64,000 bases of DNA from CAVVFX01 sp963777595 (GCA_963777595.1 CAVZRE010000003.1:4294-68293); one strand, 5' to 3'; shown: positions 31,697 through 42,000, counted from the first letter of the stretch. Program-made: numbers and translations. The notes: generated by a model from the letters alone, not told the origin.

Positions 31697-32158
31697 TTAC
31701 TCCTCATCGAGGAGCGACTGAGCGACGAGAGACTGTGCCGCCGCGGCGTCATCTTCCTTCTTTTGGTTCGCGAGAACTGCCATCCAATCGTCGAGCAGGG
31801 CCTCGGGTGCGCCGGCCAGGTCCACCAACTCGCGCTTCAGTTCGTCCTTGCCTTTGAGCTGAACGGCGAGAATGCCTTGCGGAGTGGGCCGCAGCTCAAG
31901 CCGGTGGCCGCGAGCCTCCAGGCGCAAGACGTCACCTAGCCAGACGATATCCACCTTCACGCGGATCTGATAACCGGAGCGGCTCGCCCGCTCCATCAAG
32001 GCCTTGGTGTACGGGGCATGCTTCAACTTTTCCGCCCAGGGAGCCGACGCCACGACGCGTTGACGTTCAATCTCCTTCCGTTTCCGGTCATCGAGTCCGG
32101 AAGCTTCCGTTCCTTCCATCGCCTTCAGATTGTTTTCGAGACTGTCGAGAAAACTCAT
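31697..32158 (-). CDS. conserved-looking cytosolic protein, unknown function
   Basis: The 153-residue protein has no signal peptide or membrane helix. It opens with a helix (SFLDSLENNLKAMEG), a basic segment (RKRKEIERQRVVASAPWAEKLKHAPYTKALMERA), and then a beta-rich middle (GYQIRVKVDIVWLGDVLRLEARGHRLELRPTPQGILAVQL). The tail is acidic and helical (LLDDWMAVLANQKKEDDAAAAQ). Codon use and length look real. I recognise no family. It is convergent with the racemase gene (17 bp apart). Confidence 0.6.
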   Translation of the reverse strand: MSFLDSLENNLKAMEGTEASGLDDRKRKEIERQRVVASAPWAEKLKHAPYTKALMERASRSGYQIRVKVDIVWLGDVLRLEARGHRLELRPTPQGILAVQLKGKDELKRELVDLAGAPEALLDDWMAVLANQKKEDDAAAAQSLVAQSLLDEE

Positions 32159-32514
32159 TCATTCTAGTGTCTCGCGATTTCAAGAGGAGTGCTGCAGCGA
32201 TACGTTTCGGATGAGGCCGGTGAGGAAATTCGACTGCCATCCTGCCATTACGAACAAGTGCTTTACACTGCTACAGGCGCTGGTTTTCGCTTTTACTCTC
32301 GCTGCCTAGCCGCTCTTTCACCAAGTGGTTGAGCCCATCGCCGGCAGTGTCCCCGTCCCAATGACATGGCGACGTTCTCTTTTCGATGATTCGATGGTGG
32401 ATGCATTCCTGGCGAACGCCGAGCGAGATCGTCAACGCAAACAAAGTCCGCCATCATTGCCCGGTCTCAGCCGTACGGTGGCATCCTCATCGTGGCGGGT
32501 TTATCCTGAGACTC
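32159..32514. other. 356-bp stretch without a recognised gene
   Basis: Short open frames cross this stretch, but none has a supported start and a family pattern. It must contain the promoter of the dehydrogenase at 32515 and that of the divergent protein ending at 31697. I see no strong inverted repeat. Confidence 0.4.
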
Positions 32515-33375
32515 ATGAATATCGCATTCATAGGCTTGGGAAATATGGGCTCGGCTATGGCGCGCAATCTGCTCCGGGCCGGACACCAACTCACGGTATA
32601 TAACCGGACTCGCGAAAAGGCCGCGGCTCTCGACGCCAAAGTTGCCGATTCGCCCGCGGAGGCTTGCCGCGATTGTGAAGCGGTGGTCACCATGCTTGCC
32701 GACGACCACGCTGTTGAAGAGGTATTCTTCGGCAAATCCGGCCTGTTATCCGGCATGCAAACGGAGACGATCAATGTCTCGAGCAGTTCCATCAGCACTG
32801 CCCTGGCGCGCCGTATGGCATCGGCTCATGCGGCCACCCTATCGGCGCCGGTATTTGGCCGTCCCGAGGCGGCTGAGGCCGGGAAACTGCTCGTCGTCGC
32901 GGCCGGCCAGACCGCACTGATAGAACGTTGCCAGCCTCTATTTGCCGCCATCGGCCGGGAAACCTTTATCGCCGGCGCGGAGCCGTGGCAGGCCAATGCC
33001 GTCAAGCTTTGCGGCAACTTCATGATCGCCAGCATGTTGGAGACCTTCGGCGAGGCCTTCGCCACGCTGCGCAAAGCCAATGTGGATCCGCACCTCTTCC
33101 TGGAAGTGATGAATGGACTCTTCGCCTCACCCGTATATGCCAACTACGGTCGCATGGCGGCCGACCAGAAATTCGAGCCGGCCGGGTTCGCGCTGCGATT
33201 AGGGCTGAAGGATGTTCGCCTGGCGCTTCAAACGGCGGAGGAATGCATTTCCCCGATGCCCCTCGCCAGCCTGCTGCGCGATCGCTTTCTCGACGCCATG
33301 GCTCACGGCCAGGAGTCGATGGACTGGTCGAGCCTGGTCAAAGTCTCGGCGCGCAGCGCGGGTTTGGCTGAGTAA
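32515..33375 (+). CDS. NAD(P)-dependent beta-hydroxyacid dehydrogenase (3-hydroxyisobutyrate dehydrogenase-like)
   Basis: The ATG at 32515 begins MNIAFIGLGNMGSAMARNLL, a Rossmann site with GLGNMG. The substrate motif is slightly altered (SSISTALARRM), followed by APVFGRPEAAEAGKLLVVAAG and the catalytic lysine in WQANAVKLCGNFMIASMLE. The C-terminal helical domain (GFALRLGLKDVRLALQTAEE, PMPLASLLRDRFLDAMAHG) is typical. Length is 286 residues. GRPEA is characteristic of the GLYR/succinic-semialdehyde reductase-like branch, so NADPH and a small aldehyde or hydroxy acid are likely. The long upstream extension of the frame is not supported. Confidence 0.88.
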   Translation: MNIAFIGLGNMGSAMARNLLRAGHQLTVYNRTREKAAALDAKVADSPAEACRDCEAVVTMLADDHAVEEVFFGKSGLLSGMQTETINVSSSSISTALARRMASAHAATLSAPVFGRPEAAEAGKLLVVAAGQTALIERCQPLFAAIGRETFIAGAEPWQANAVKLCGNFMIASMLETFGEAFATLRKANVDPHLFLEVMNGLFASPVYANYGRMAADQKFEPAGFALRLGLKDVRLALQTAEECISPMPLASLLRDRFLDAMAHGQESMDWSSLVKVSARSAGLAE

Positions 33376-33400
33376 CTTTATTCAAATATGTGAACCTTCA

Positions 33401-33438
33401 GTCGGATCGGCAACCGCAGGTCGCATCGGCAACCGCAG
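33401..33438. repeat. 19-bp tandem duplication
   Basis: Two adjacent 19-bp units (33401-33419 and 33420-33438) differ at one base; the shared core is ATCGGCAACCGCAG. They lie between the dehydrogenase stop and the TonB receptor gene. No function is apparent. Confidence 0.6.
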
Positions 33439-33537
33439 TAAGAAACCGGTTTACGCCATTCATCTTCTTGAAATCGCCATAGTGTAAGCTGGCCGTTCGG
33501 GCTGGCTGATTACGGCAGTCCGCACCGTCAATCGTGC

Positions 33538-33562
33538 GGCAGACCATCGTCTGTGGTCTGCC
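33538..33562. repeat. hairpin element GGCAGACCA/TGGTCTGCC upstream of the first TonB receptor
   Basis: Perfect 9-bp arms (33538-33546 and 33554-33562) enclose a 7-nt loop beginning TCG. GAAGTAG follows 8 nt later. The same arms, TCG loop start and GAAGTAG occur at 47026-47053 beside the second TonB operon. It lies about 70 bp before the ATG at 33631, so it may be in the leader. Confidence 0.6.
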
Positions 33563-33630
33563 CAGCAGCGAAGTAGCCGTTAGGTTAAACTGCGAGGCGG
33601 CCGTCGGTGAATAGAACACAAGGAAAACTT

Positions 33631-36600
33631 ATGTCAATTGCTACAGAACGGTTTGCTTGCGGACGCCTCTTCTCATACGCCGCCGCGCTGACGAGCCTTT
33701 GCATTCTGCTGCCGCATACCGTCCAAGCACAGGTCGATACCGGCACCATCCGGGGCACCATCACCGACGGCTCGGGACGCCCGGTACCCGACGCGAACGT
33801 CGCCATCACCAATCAGGGCACGGGCTTTGTTGAGAACACCAGGACCTCGAGCGAAGGGACATTTCTCTCGACACCGTTGCACGCCGGAAAATACTCAGTA
33901 AGCGCCGCCATGACGGGTTTCGATAAGGAAATCAAGGGCGGGATTACGCTGGACGTTCAGCAAAATGCCGTCGTCGATTTCACCTTGAAGCCTGGCCAGG
34001 TCTCGACCTCCGTCGATGTGACCGCCACCACCCCTCTGCTGCAATCGCAGGACGCCTCTGTCGGACAAGTGTTCGATGCTCATGAAGTCGATACCTTGCC
34101 CCTCAACGGGCGGAATTACACGCTCCTCGCCCAACTCGCCCCCGGTACCACCACGACCGTCGCGGAGACGCGGGGATTAAGCGCCACGGGAAGCTTCGTC
34201 GCGAACGGCGTGCCCAGCATCTATAACACCTACATCCTCGACGGAATTACCAACAACAACAACACTGTCGATTTCCTCAATGGCGCAGCCTACGTCGTAA
34301 AGCCGCCCGTGGACGCCATTCAGGAGTTCAAAGTTCAAACCAGCAACTACAGTGCGGAATTCTCTCGCGCCGCTGGAGCGGTCGTCAATGCCGTGATCAA
34401 GTCCGGAACTAACCACGTACACGGTGACGTCTGGGAGTTTCTCCGCAATGACGCGCTCGACGGGACCGATTTCTTCCTCAACGCCGGCGGTCAGAAAAAA
34501 GGAGAATTCCGCCGCAACCAGTTCGGCTTCACGCTGGGCGGCCCGGTTTTTATTCCGCATCTCTACAACGGCAAAAACAAAACCTTCATTTTCGGCGACC
34601 TCGAGGAGACCCGCATCCGGCAGGCCACGCCTTTTGTCGATTCCGTGCCGACCATCAATGAAAAGAATAGCGGCTTCACCAACTTTGAGGACCTGATTAC
34701 AGCCCAAAGCGGCACGCAGAAAGATCTTCTCGGCCGCACTTTCCCACTCGGCCAGGTCTTCGACCCGGCGAGCACGCGCACCGTCACCAGTGGACAAATC
34801 GACGCAGTTACCGGCTCCACAGCGACCGGCAGCGGCTACGTTCGCGATCCATTTCCCGGAAACATTATTCCCGCCAGCCGCCTCGACCCCGTCGCAGTGA
34901 AACTCCTCAACCTCTTCCCCGCCCCCAATAATCCCGGAATCGTGAACAACATGGTTACCGACCCCATCAAGCAGATCAACAACACTACCGTCGATATCCG
35001 GCTGGACCATAACTTCAGCGAGAAGGACCAGACTTTCATTCGCACCAGCCTGGCGTGGGAACCGCAGGTTCTTCCCACTCCCCTCGGCGGCCTGGCGGAA
35101 GGCGCGGCGAACTTCGCCGAAGGCAACCAGACCAACGACGTCATGAACATCGGCTGGAGCGAGACCCACGTGTTCAACGCCTCCATGGTCAACGAGGTGC
35201 GGATAGGGTACAGTCACGTCAATACCATCCGGCTGCAACCCTTTGCCGACCAGGGTGGGCTCAATGCGCAATACGGAATCCAAGGCATTCCCGACACCCC
35301 TCCCAACGGAGGACTGACCCAGATCAATATCACGGGTCTCAATCAACTCGGCGGCCATAATAATCTTCCGCTTAACGAAGTGAACGGAAATCTTCAGGCG
35401 CACGACATCCTCTCCAAGCAGTGGAAATCGCATTCCTTGCGCCTGGGATTCGAGATGCAGCGCGTGAAAGTGGGAGTCTTCAGCGCGCAATTTCCCCACG
35501 GCTATTTCGTTTACAGCGGACAGTACACTACCGTTCCGGCGGGCAACACCGCCAGTACCGGAATTGCCCAATTCGTTTTGCAGCCGGTCAATTCCAATTT
35601 GACCAACGGCGTTCCCTACGAAGGCGGCGCGAACCAGATCGAGGTTTCTCCGATCGGGCAGGAAGACTACCGCCGTCCCTACTATGGAACCTTCATCCAG
35701 GACAACTGGACCATCACACGCAAACTGACGGTGAATTTGGGTCTGCGCTGGGAATACTATCCGCTGCCCCACGACAATTTCGGCGCCGACGCCAATTTCA
35801 TTCCAGGAACGCCGTTCGTTAATGCGCAGTACATCATCGATTCCCGCCAGAAAAATGTTCCGCTTTCGCCCAGTTTCCTGAGCGCCCTGGCGAGCAACGG
35901 AATCCAATTGGCCTACACCAACAATCAACAACTGGGCGTCGTCTCGAAAAAGAATTTCGCCCCGCGCATAGGCCTGGCGTATCAGGCAACCAGGAGACTG
36001 GTGATTCGCGCCGGCTTCGGACTTTTTTTCAACGGCATCTTCAACGTCGGAGACGGCGCCAATGTCGGGAACAACTATCCCTTCGCTTTCGGTCTCAACC
36101 TGACCCCGGCCAACGGCAATCTGCCGCTCTCGACCAATGGCTCCATCGGCCCGATCGAGGCTGGATTGTCCAGCGTGCCGATCACGCCCGCGCTGGTCAA
36201 CGCGTCAGGCCTGAAACTGAATGCGGTCCAGTACAACTTCCAGACGCCTTACGTGGAAGGGCTCAACTACAGCATGCAATACCAGATCAGTTCCAACCAG
36301 TCCTTCACCTTGGCCTATGTTGGATCACTGGGACGGCATCTGATGACCCTGCCCAACATCAATCGTGTCGGAGAAATTCTGCCGACTGCGGTGAGCGCAA
36401 CTCCTTATCTGCCCTTCCCTGGTTTTGCGCAAAACATGTCATACACCACCACCGACGGAGACAGCTTCTTTTATTCGATTCAGGCAAAATACGAAAAACG
36501 CTTCAGCAGCGGCGTCAGTCTGCTCGGCGCCTATACGTGGGGAACTGTCAAGGATGATGTCTCCGACGTGCTGTTCTCGACGCTCTCCTACCGTGCGCCT

Positions 36601-37224
36601 TACCTTCCCGGGTTCGGCATCCAGGGCGACTACGGACTCGCCAACTTCGACGTGCATAATGCGGTCCATATCAGCGGGGGCTATGAACTCCCGTTTGGAA
36701 AAGGCAAGCGTTTCTTCAACACCGGCGGTTGGGTCAACGGCTTAATCGGCGGTTGGAGGCTGAACGGCCTGCTGACCATGCAGACGGGAACACCCATCAC
36801 CATCGGCTGCACCGTCGGCACCACTAACGGTATGGGCTGCGACGCGCTCCTGGTGCCCGGACAAGGTCTGTACACCAACGCACGCACGGTGGCGCACTGG
36901 CTCAACGCGGCAGCGTTCGCCAATCCGCCGGCCGCAACCACCATCGGCCAGTCGAGCTACGCTCCTTTAGGCGGCGCGCCGACCCAGGCGATCGGCCCTC
37001 CCTTTCATCGCGGAGACGTTACGCTTGCCAAATCCTGGCGTCTCAACGAAAGCATGCGCATGGAATTCCGCGCCGACGTCTTCAACCTGACCAACACGCC
37101 GAATTTTTCCCAGCCGGGTCAATTGAACTTCGGCACGGCCAAGACGTTCGCCTCCATCACCGCCGATCGCGACAATCCCGACGACGCCAGAGAGTTTCAA
37201 CTCTCCATGAAAATCTATTTCTAA
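33631..37224 (+). CDS. Oar-like TonB-dependent receptor with carboxypeptidase-regulatory domain
   Basis: The ATG at 33631 has AAGGAAA upstream and yields 1197 residues. After a signal peptide (SLCILLPHTVQAQ) comes a carboxypeptidase-regulatory-like domain (TGTIRGTITDGSGRPVPDANVAITN, about 40-120). A plug domain follows (VDTLPLNGRNYTLLAQLAPG; YILDGITNNNNTVD; IQEFKVQTSNYSAEFSRAAGAVVNAVIKSGTN), then a 22-strand-type outer-membrane barrel ending in FQLSMKIYF with a terminal aromatic. These giant receptors are numerous in Solibacter-type genomes and probably import or bind oligosaccharides or peptides. The 3.6-kb frame is intact, unlike the second receptor in this window. Confidence 0.92.
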   Translation: MSIATERFACGRLFSYAAALTSLCILLPHTVQAQVDTGTIRGTITDGSGRPVPDANVAITNQGTGFVENTRTSSEGTFLSTPLHAGKYSVSAAMTGFDKEIKGGITLDVQQNAVVDFTLKPGQVSTSVDVTATTPLLQSQDASVGQVFDAHEVDTLPLNGRNYTLLAQLAPGTTTTVAETRGLSATGSFVANGVPSIYNTYILDGITNNNNTVDFLNGAAYVVKPPVDAIQEFKVQTSNYSAEFSRAAGAVVNAVIKSGTNHVHGDVWEFLRNDALDGTDFFLNAGGQKKGEFRRNQFGFTLGGPVFIPHLYNGKNKTFIFGDLEETRIRQATPFVDSVPTINEKNSGFTNFEDLITAQSGTQKDLLGRTFPLGQVFDPASTRTVTSGQIDAVTGSTATGSGYVRDPFPGNIIPASRLDPVAVKLLNLFPAPNNPGIVNNMVTDPIKQINNTTVDIRLDHNFSEKDQTFIRTSLAWEPQVLPTPLGGLAEGAANFAEGNQTNDVMNIGWSETHVFNASMVNEVRIGYSHVNTIRLQPFADQGGLNAQYGIQGIPDTPPNGGLTQINITGLNQLGGHNNLPLNEVNGNLQAHDILSKQWKSHSLRLGFEMQRVKVGVFSAQFPHGYFVYSGQYTTVPAGNTASTGIAQFVLQPVNSNLTNGVPYEGGANQIEVSPIGQEDYRRPYYGTFIQDNWTITRKLTVNLGLRWEYYPLPHDNFGADANFIPGTPFVNAQYIIDSRQKNVPLSPSFLSALASNGIQLAYTNNQQLGVVSKKNFAPRIGLAYQATRRLVIRAGFGLFFNGIFNVGDGANVGNNYPFAFGLNLTPANGNLPLSTNGSIGPIEAGLSSVPITPALVNASGLKLNAVQYNFQTPYVEGLNYSMQYQISSNQSFTLAYVGSLGRHLMTLPNINRVGEILPTAVSATPYLPFPGFAQNMSYTTTDGDSFFYSIQAKYEKRFSSGVSLLGAYTWGTVKDDVSDVLFSTLSYRAPYLPGFGIQGDYGLANFDVHNAVHISGGYELPFGKGKRFFNTGGWVNGLIGGWRLNGLLTMQTGTPITIGCTVGTTNGMGCDALLVPGQGLYTNARTVAHWLNAAAFANPPAATTIGQSSYAPLGGAPTQAIGPPFHRGDVTLAKSWRLNESMRMEFRADVFNLTNTPNFSQPGQLNFGTAKTFASITADRDNPDDAREFQLSMKIYF

Positions 37225-37640
37225 TACTTGCGAGGGGTCGATTAGTAGATGAAGCTGCAGCGCGTGTCGCTTCGGCGCAGATGATTCACTTGCCCGATTT
37301 CGTCCAGCCCACGACTAACGTAAGAAGGCATTCTGACGCGCCACGAAGCGGCCGTTGGTCGCTCCGTTGTGGCTGAGGCCTCTACCTATTTGCGGTGTGT
37401 CGGCTGACGATAGCCGGCACGTTCCTTCGCTGGCTCACAAAAATCCCAACCGGCGGCGAACATCGCTAACTCTTGTAAAATATTTGACTTACAGGGTACC
37501 GCGGGCGCACGAAAAGGGCGGAAATGAACGGGGCCGGCGTTTTTTGGCCAAAACGTGATATCATTGAATTGTACCCCGATTGCGCTACGTCCCCTACATC
37601 CACCTGCCAGTTAAATTCCTAAGGAGTTTTGAGGATCACT
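37225..37640. other. 416-bp gene-free stretch
   Basis: No convincing gene lies between the TonB receptor and the Tudor-like gene; the short open frames here have no start signals or family pattern. A TTGACT near 37484 has no clear -10 partner. An AAGGAG and a GAGG just before 37641 belong to the next gene. Confidence 0.4.
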
Positions 37641-37880
37641 ATGGCCTCGCATTATAGTCAGGGAGCCCAGGTCGAACACATGAAGTTCGGACTTGGGACC
37701 GTCATGTCCCATACCGAAGAGCGGATCGTCATCAAGTTTGACGATCATGGTGAGAAGAAGTTCGTCACTCCGATGGTGATGAGTTCTCTCAAGAAGAGTG
37801 ATCGCACGCCTCCCGTCGAAAAGCGGGCATCGCGAGCGCGGAAGCCGAAGGCCGTCCCCGTGGCGGTAGCGGCGCAGTAA
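37641..37880 (+). CDS. stand-alone Tudor-like domain protein resembling the UvrD/PcrA C-terminal tail
   Basis: The 79-residue product (ATG at 37641, GAGG 7-10 nt upstream) consists of one small beta-barrel. The pattern GAQVEHMKFGLGTVMSHTEE, IVIKFDDHGEKKFVTPMV matches the tail of UvrD/PcrA helicases (V-H-x-KFG-x-G-V then V-x-F-x-x-G-x-K). It ends in a basic extension (KRASRARKPKA). In PcrA that tail contacts RNA polymerase, so an RNA polymerase- or nucleic acid-linked role is inferred. It lies 19 bp upstream of the cold-shock gene and is probably co-transcribed with it. Confidence 0.7.
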   Translation: MASHYSQGAQVEHMKFGLGTVMSHTEERIVIKFDDHGEKKFVTPMVMSSLKKSDRTPPVEKRASRARKPKAVPVAVAAQ

Positions 37881-37899
37881 GTAAAGAGGAAGCTAAAAC

Positions 37900-38325
37900 T
37901 TGAACGCTCGGCAAAAAAGGCTGTTTGAAGACGCCCGAAAGAGAAATCCCAATCTGAAGATGCCCAACGAGGCTGCGGCCCCGTCTGAGCTGACCGACGA
38001 TGATCTCGCGCTGCTGAAACAGGGCGTTGGAGACAAGAGCAGCCGCCCTGCCTCCATCGGCGGTGAAGGCGGTGAAGGTTCGTCCGACGAACCAGCCGGC
38101 GAGATGATGGGCTCGATCGTCACCTATTTCGAAGAAAAAGGATTCGGCTTCTTGCGGCCCGAGTCCGGTGGACGCGATGTGTTCTTCCACGTCTCGCGAC
38201 TGCAGCAAGGTCAATCCACGGAATTGGTCCCCGGCGCTCGGGTGGCTTACGAATTGGGTATGGACCGTACAGGAAAAATGGCGGCAAGCGCCGTCCGCAT
38301 CCGGCCCCCGCAGCCTACATCGTAG
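37900..38325 (+). CDS. cold-shock-domain protein with N-terminal extension
   Basis: A TTG at 37900 with AGAGGAAG upstream starts a 141-residue protein. Residues 1-70 form a charged helical and acidic linker region (NARQKRLFEDARKRNPNLKMP, then GEGGEGSSDEPAGE). Residues 71-135 are a cold-shock domain with RNP1-like KGFGFLRPE and RNP2-like DVFFHVSRL. CSD proteins bind single-stranded RNA or DNA. Typical bacterial CspA is about 67 residues, so half of this protein is additional. It is paired with the Tudor-like gene 19 bp upstream. Confidence 0.85.
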   Translation: MNARQKRLFEDARKRNPNLKMPNEAAAPSELTDDDLALLKQGVGDKSSRPASIGGEGGEGSSDEPAGEMMGSIVTYFEEKGFGFLRPESGGRDVFFHVSRLQQGQSTELVPGARVAYELGMDRTGKMAASAVRIRPPQPTS

Positions 38326-38332
38326 GCTGCGG
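38308..38332 (+). terminator. 11-bp stem-loop across the stop codon of the cold-shock gene
   Basis: CCGCAGCCTAC and GTAGGCTGCGG pair perfectly around ATC, and the TAG stop (38323-38325) lies in the right arm. No T-tract follows, so it is not a canonical intrinsic terminator. It may stabilise the 3' end of the mRNA. Confidence 0.4.
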
Positions 38333-38771
38333 TCGGCCGAACGCAAATATGAAGCGAACCACTGGGCCGTTCCACCCCCGTTTTGACCCCCTTTGTAGAA
38401 GGGTGGGAACCAACCGAACGCCTTTAGGAGTCAACCCCCGGAAATCCGGGCGAGAACTAGCACACGGGCGCTACTTTAGCCAGCTCCCCAATTTTTGAGC
38501 GTTGGATCAAAAATTGAAGGCTTCACCTGCTTTGCAGAAACGCTTCGATTCCTATTCTACCTTGCCGCAGGACTTTTCGTCAGAAATTCTGTGACCGCTT
38601 TTCCACTTGGTAGGCGGAGATCTGAGAATACTGTAGACAGGCCGAAAACGTCCTCCCCAAGACCTGCAAGTGCTGACGAATCGTGTGGAGTAGGCCTTTG
38701 GCCTGCTTTATTTTTTCAGCTTTCTAGCTGTAATTACGGCGCTGATATAGTGGATGACACCGTCGCCGTGC
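38326..38771. other. 446-bp gene-free stretch
   Basis: Apart from the stem-loop at its left edge and a 6-bp palindromic hairpin (CCCGGA-AA-TCCGGG, near 38438-38451), I see no gene, repeat or promoter that I can support. Its right edge is the 3' end of the small Cys/His-rich gene on the minus strand. Confidence 0.4.
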
Positions 38772-39052
38772 TCACCCGACAGGAGCAAGCCGCCATTGCA
38801 TCTCGTCCTTGAGGTCGGCGAAGCACTCTCTGCAAACCCATGGTAGCCGGCACCGAGTCTGTACTCGTTGGTCGTAGTGTACCCGAACTTGGCCCAGCAG
38901 CAGGCACAGTGGTCGTGGTCCCACGAGTCATTTGGAGCTTTCCATTGGCTTTGTTGCAGCGTGGCTCCCTTCAGAAAGTGGCCCGTGTCAATTCGCCATT
39001 GCGGAGACTCGACAATCGTTAGGCCTTTCTGCAATTGCGCAACTGGTGTCAT
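38772..39052 (-). CDS. small Cys/His-rich (zinc-binding) protein, split by a one-base deletion
   Basis: From the ATG at 39050-39052, one frame reads WDHDHCACCWAKFGYTTTNEY. The next frame continues PWVCRECFADLKDEMQWRLAPVG and stops at 38772. A single missing C near 38837 joins them into a 93-residue protein with paired CxxC motifs (HDHCACC and CREC). The pattern WDHDHCxFCWAKF...Y...W-x-C-x-x-C-F-x-D-x-K is one I know from many small uncharacterised bacterial proteins. It is a likely zinc-bound fold of unknown function. It lies 34 bp past the end of the amidohydrolase gene. It could be a recent pseudogene, but consensus error is likelier given the neighbours. Confidence 0.6.
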
Positions 39053-39086
39053 CAAGTATGTCAGTGCGGTAATTAGAGTAAAGAAA

Positions 39087-42000
39087 TCACTTCGCCAGCG
39101 CAGCCCGGCCGGACACCGCTCCCCCATCCGTGGCCCCATGTGCGAACGGCGCCATCAACTCGGCAACCGAGTACAACCTTCCATTCTTCATCACAAATTG
39201 AACGTTTGCCGCATCCTTGATGTTGTGCAGCGGATCCCCCGACACAATTGCCAGATCCGCCAGTTTGCCGGGCTCCAGCGTGCCCAGATCCTTCTCTACT
39301 CCAAACGCCTTCGCCGGGAGCAGCGTCGCCGTCTGTAGCGCCTGCCACGGTTCCAAGACCATACTTCACCTGCGCTCGCAAACCCAGGTGCAGAGCCGTC
39401 GCCACGCTGTCGAGCGGAGAATCGGTGCCGGCCAGGATCACTCCGCCATGCCGCACGATATCCCCCACCGTCTCCATCTCCTTGCGCAGTCCGTCGAGAA
39501 TATCCGCCGGACTTCCCATGCGCGGCGGCATATGAGCGCCCTCAGGCACTACGGGATTTTTGCCCTCCGCCATAGCCACCTTTGCGCGCAACACCGCCTC
39601 GTCCCAAGGCGTGTTCAGCGTAAGCAGGCGCCGGTCCTCGACCATTGCCGGATCTTCGGCATAGAGCGGGAACGATCCGAACGCGGTCGAAATATCGAAC
39701 ATTCCCGACGCTTCGAACAGGCTTCGCATGTCCTGGTAGCTGACGCCGCCCGACGATCGGGTATAGGCAAATCCCAGCCGTGCCGTCGCGCTGACGTGCG
39801 TCATGCCATCCATCCCGTAGGCCATACCCGGTAGCATGTAGTGCGATGCCGTCACCACGCCCATCTTCTGATGCGCGAACGTCATGGCAATCTTCTGCCA
39901 CGCGTGCGGCAGACGCACATAAGTCTTCAAGCAGATCGTAATCAAGAGCCTGCGCACGCGAAAGCTCTAGATTGGAGTTGCGCCTCGCTCATCGTGGGCC
40001 GCATGAAGTTGTAGTAAACGCGCTCACCGTCGATCGCTTCGCCGCTCGCGAAGAAGCGCGGCCCGACGCGATCACCCGAGGCAAACGCCTCACGCGTTTC
40101 CACCGCCCGGTAAACAGGGTCGCCCTCCGACTGCAGCTCCGTCACGCCGTAAGCCAGCCACAACCGCCCCAGGCGATCGCCATAAAACTTGCCGCTGATC
40201 CATTCGTGAGTGTGCGATTCCCAAAGGCCCGGCATCACCGTCAGCTTGCCGGCATCCACCAGCTTGGCCGTCTTATCTCCGGAACGATCGCGGTGCGGCT
40301 CGATGGATTGAATCCTTCCGTTCGACAATGATGATGTCGACATCGGTGCGTTCGGCAGCGCCGCGTCCATCCCACATCCGCCCCGCATGGATGATCGTCC
40401 GCGCAGGAGGCGGCCTCATGCGTCCAGGTAAGGTCGAGCGGAATGGTGCGCGGATTGGACCCGTCGGCCGCGATCATGCGCAGCTTGCCGTTCGACAGAT
40501 ACAGAAGCTGCTTCGAATCGCCGCTCCAGGTGGGCGCGTCGGTAACCTCATGATTAATCTTGCGCGCGCGGTCCTGCCGGAACGCCGTTGGCATCCACCG
40601 GCCGGACCCATAACACGCTGTCCATCACGAACGCGACGCGATTTCCCGTCCGGCGAATACAGTGGACCATCTTCGCCGCGGGTGCTCAGCGATTTGAACG
40701 GCGCGGGCTCACGTGAAAGTCTGGGCGCCGGTGGCGAGGTCGACAGTCAGGATCTGGCTGGTGCCTTCGCGAAAGCGTGCGTATAAGCCTTCAGGGCGCC
40801 GATGGCGATGGTTTTCCCATTCGCCGACCAACTTGGCTTCGAAGGCGCGAATAGCGCCGCCGCAACGCGTTTATGTGCGCCGGTCGCAATGTCGATCGTA
40901 TAGGTTGCGCCATGCTCGTCCTGGTAGGCGAGCATCTTTCCATCAGGCGACCACGCGCAGGAGATTTCGGCGGAATTGTCAAACGAAGTCAGGCGTTTCT
41001 CAGCCTTGGTCGCGATATCCAAAATATAGATATCGGGCGTGCCGGCCTTATCGGAAGAATACGCGATGCTTTTTCCATCGGGCGACCATGCAGGATCTTC
41101 TTTATAGAATTTGTCGTTGGTCAGGGCTTGTGGTTTTCCGCCGATATCCATCAGCCAGAGTTGGTTCAAAGCCTCGAAGACCACCCGCTTTCCGTCAGGT
41201 GAAAGCGTAGGGCTGACGATCCCTTTCACCGGCTTGACGCCTTTCGATTCCAGGTCCATGTGTTTGCGCGCATACGCGGGACGATTCAGTGTGATGTTTG
41301 CGCTGAAAGGGATCTCCTGAGCATCGCCGCCGCTGACCGAGTTCACGTGGATCTTGCCGTTACCCGCATAAAGGAGCCGGTCGCCAGCCAGCCAGTTCGC
41401 GTGGAAAGGGAAAACATCGTTCAATGTCGACGCTGGTTTGCCCTCCACCATCAACTGGCTCTTGGTGCCCCCGAATTGGATCCAGGCAAGCTTTCCAGCG
41501 CTGGAGAACGACGGAGAATTCAGACGTGCGCCCGCAGGCGCAGTCACTAGCGTGTGCAGCTTACCTGCGGCGTTGACCGCCTGAATCTTTGTCCCGTTGA
41601 TCCCCGTGCCGCTGACGAACGCGATTTCCTTGCCATCCGGAGTCCAGGCCGGTTCGTATTCATCGGCCGGGCCCGAGGTCCACTGGGTCAGCTTACCGCT
41701 GCCCAGATCGACCACCCAGATGTCATAGCTGCCCTTGAAAGCACGATCAGAGCCAAAAGCGATCTTTGTGCCGTCAGGGGAGACGCTCGGTTCACGGTCA
41801 TCGCCATGCCCTTCAGTACGCTGGCGAAGCCCGGTACCGTCTGGGTTCATGGTCCAGATGTGGAATGTGCCGCCTTTATATGCCTGGAACGCGACCAGTC
41901 CGCCCTTCGGAGAAAAATCCGGACGCGCCGGCTCGAGCAAGGGATCAGTGAGTTGTTTCGCAGCGCCACCTTGAAATGGAATCGCCCACAGCGATCCCTG

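Noticed and set aside
34177..35931. A 584-codon open frame antisense to the first TonB receptor gene
   Set aside because: It lies wholly inside an intact, strongly matched gene and has no family pattern. Long antisense frames are common in GC-rich genes with few stop-forming codons.
38495..38812. A 105-codon plus-strand frame in the 38.3-39 kb gap
   Set aside because: It overlaps the hidden Cys/His-rich gene and has no ribosome-binding site or family pattern.
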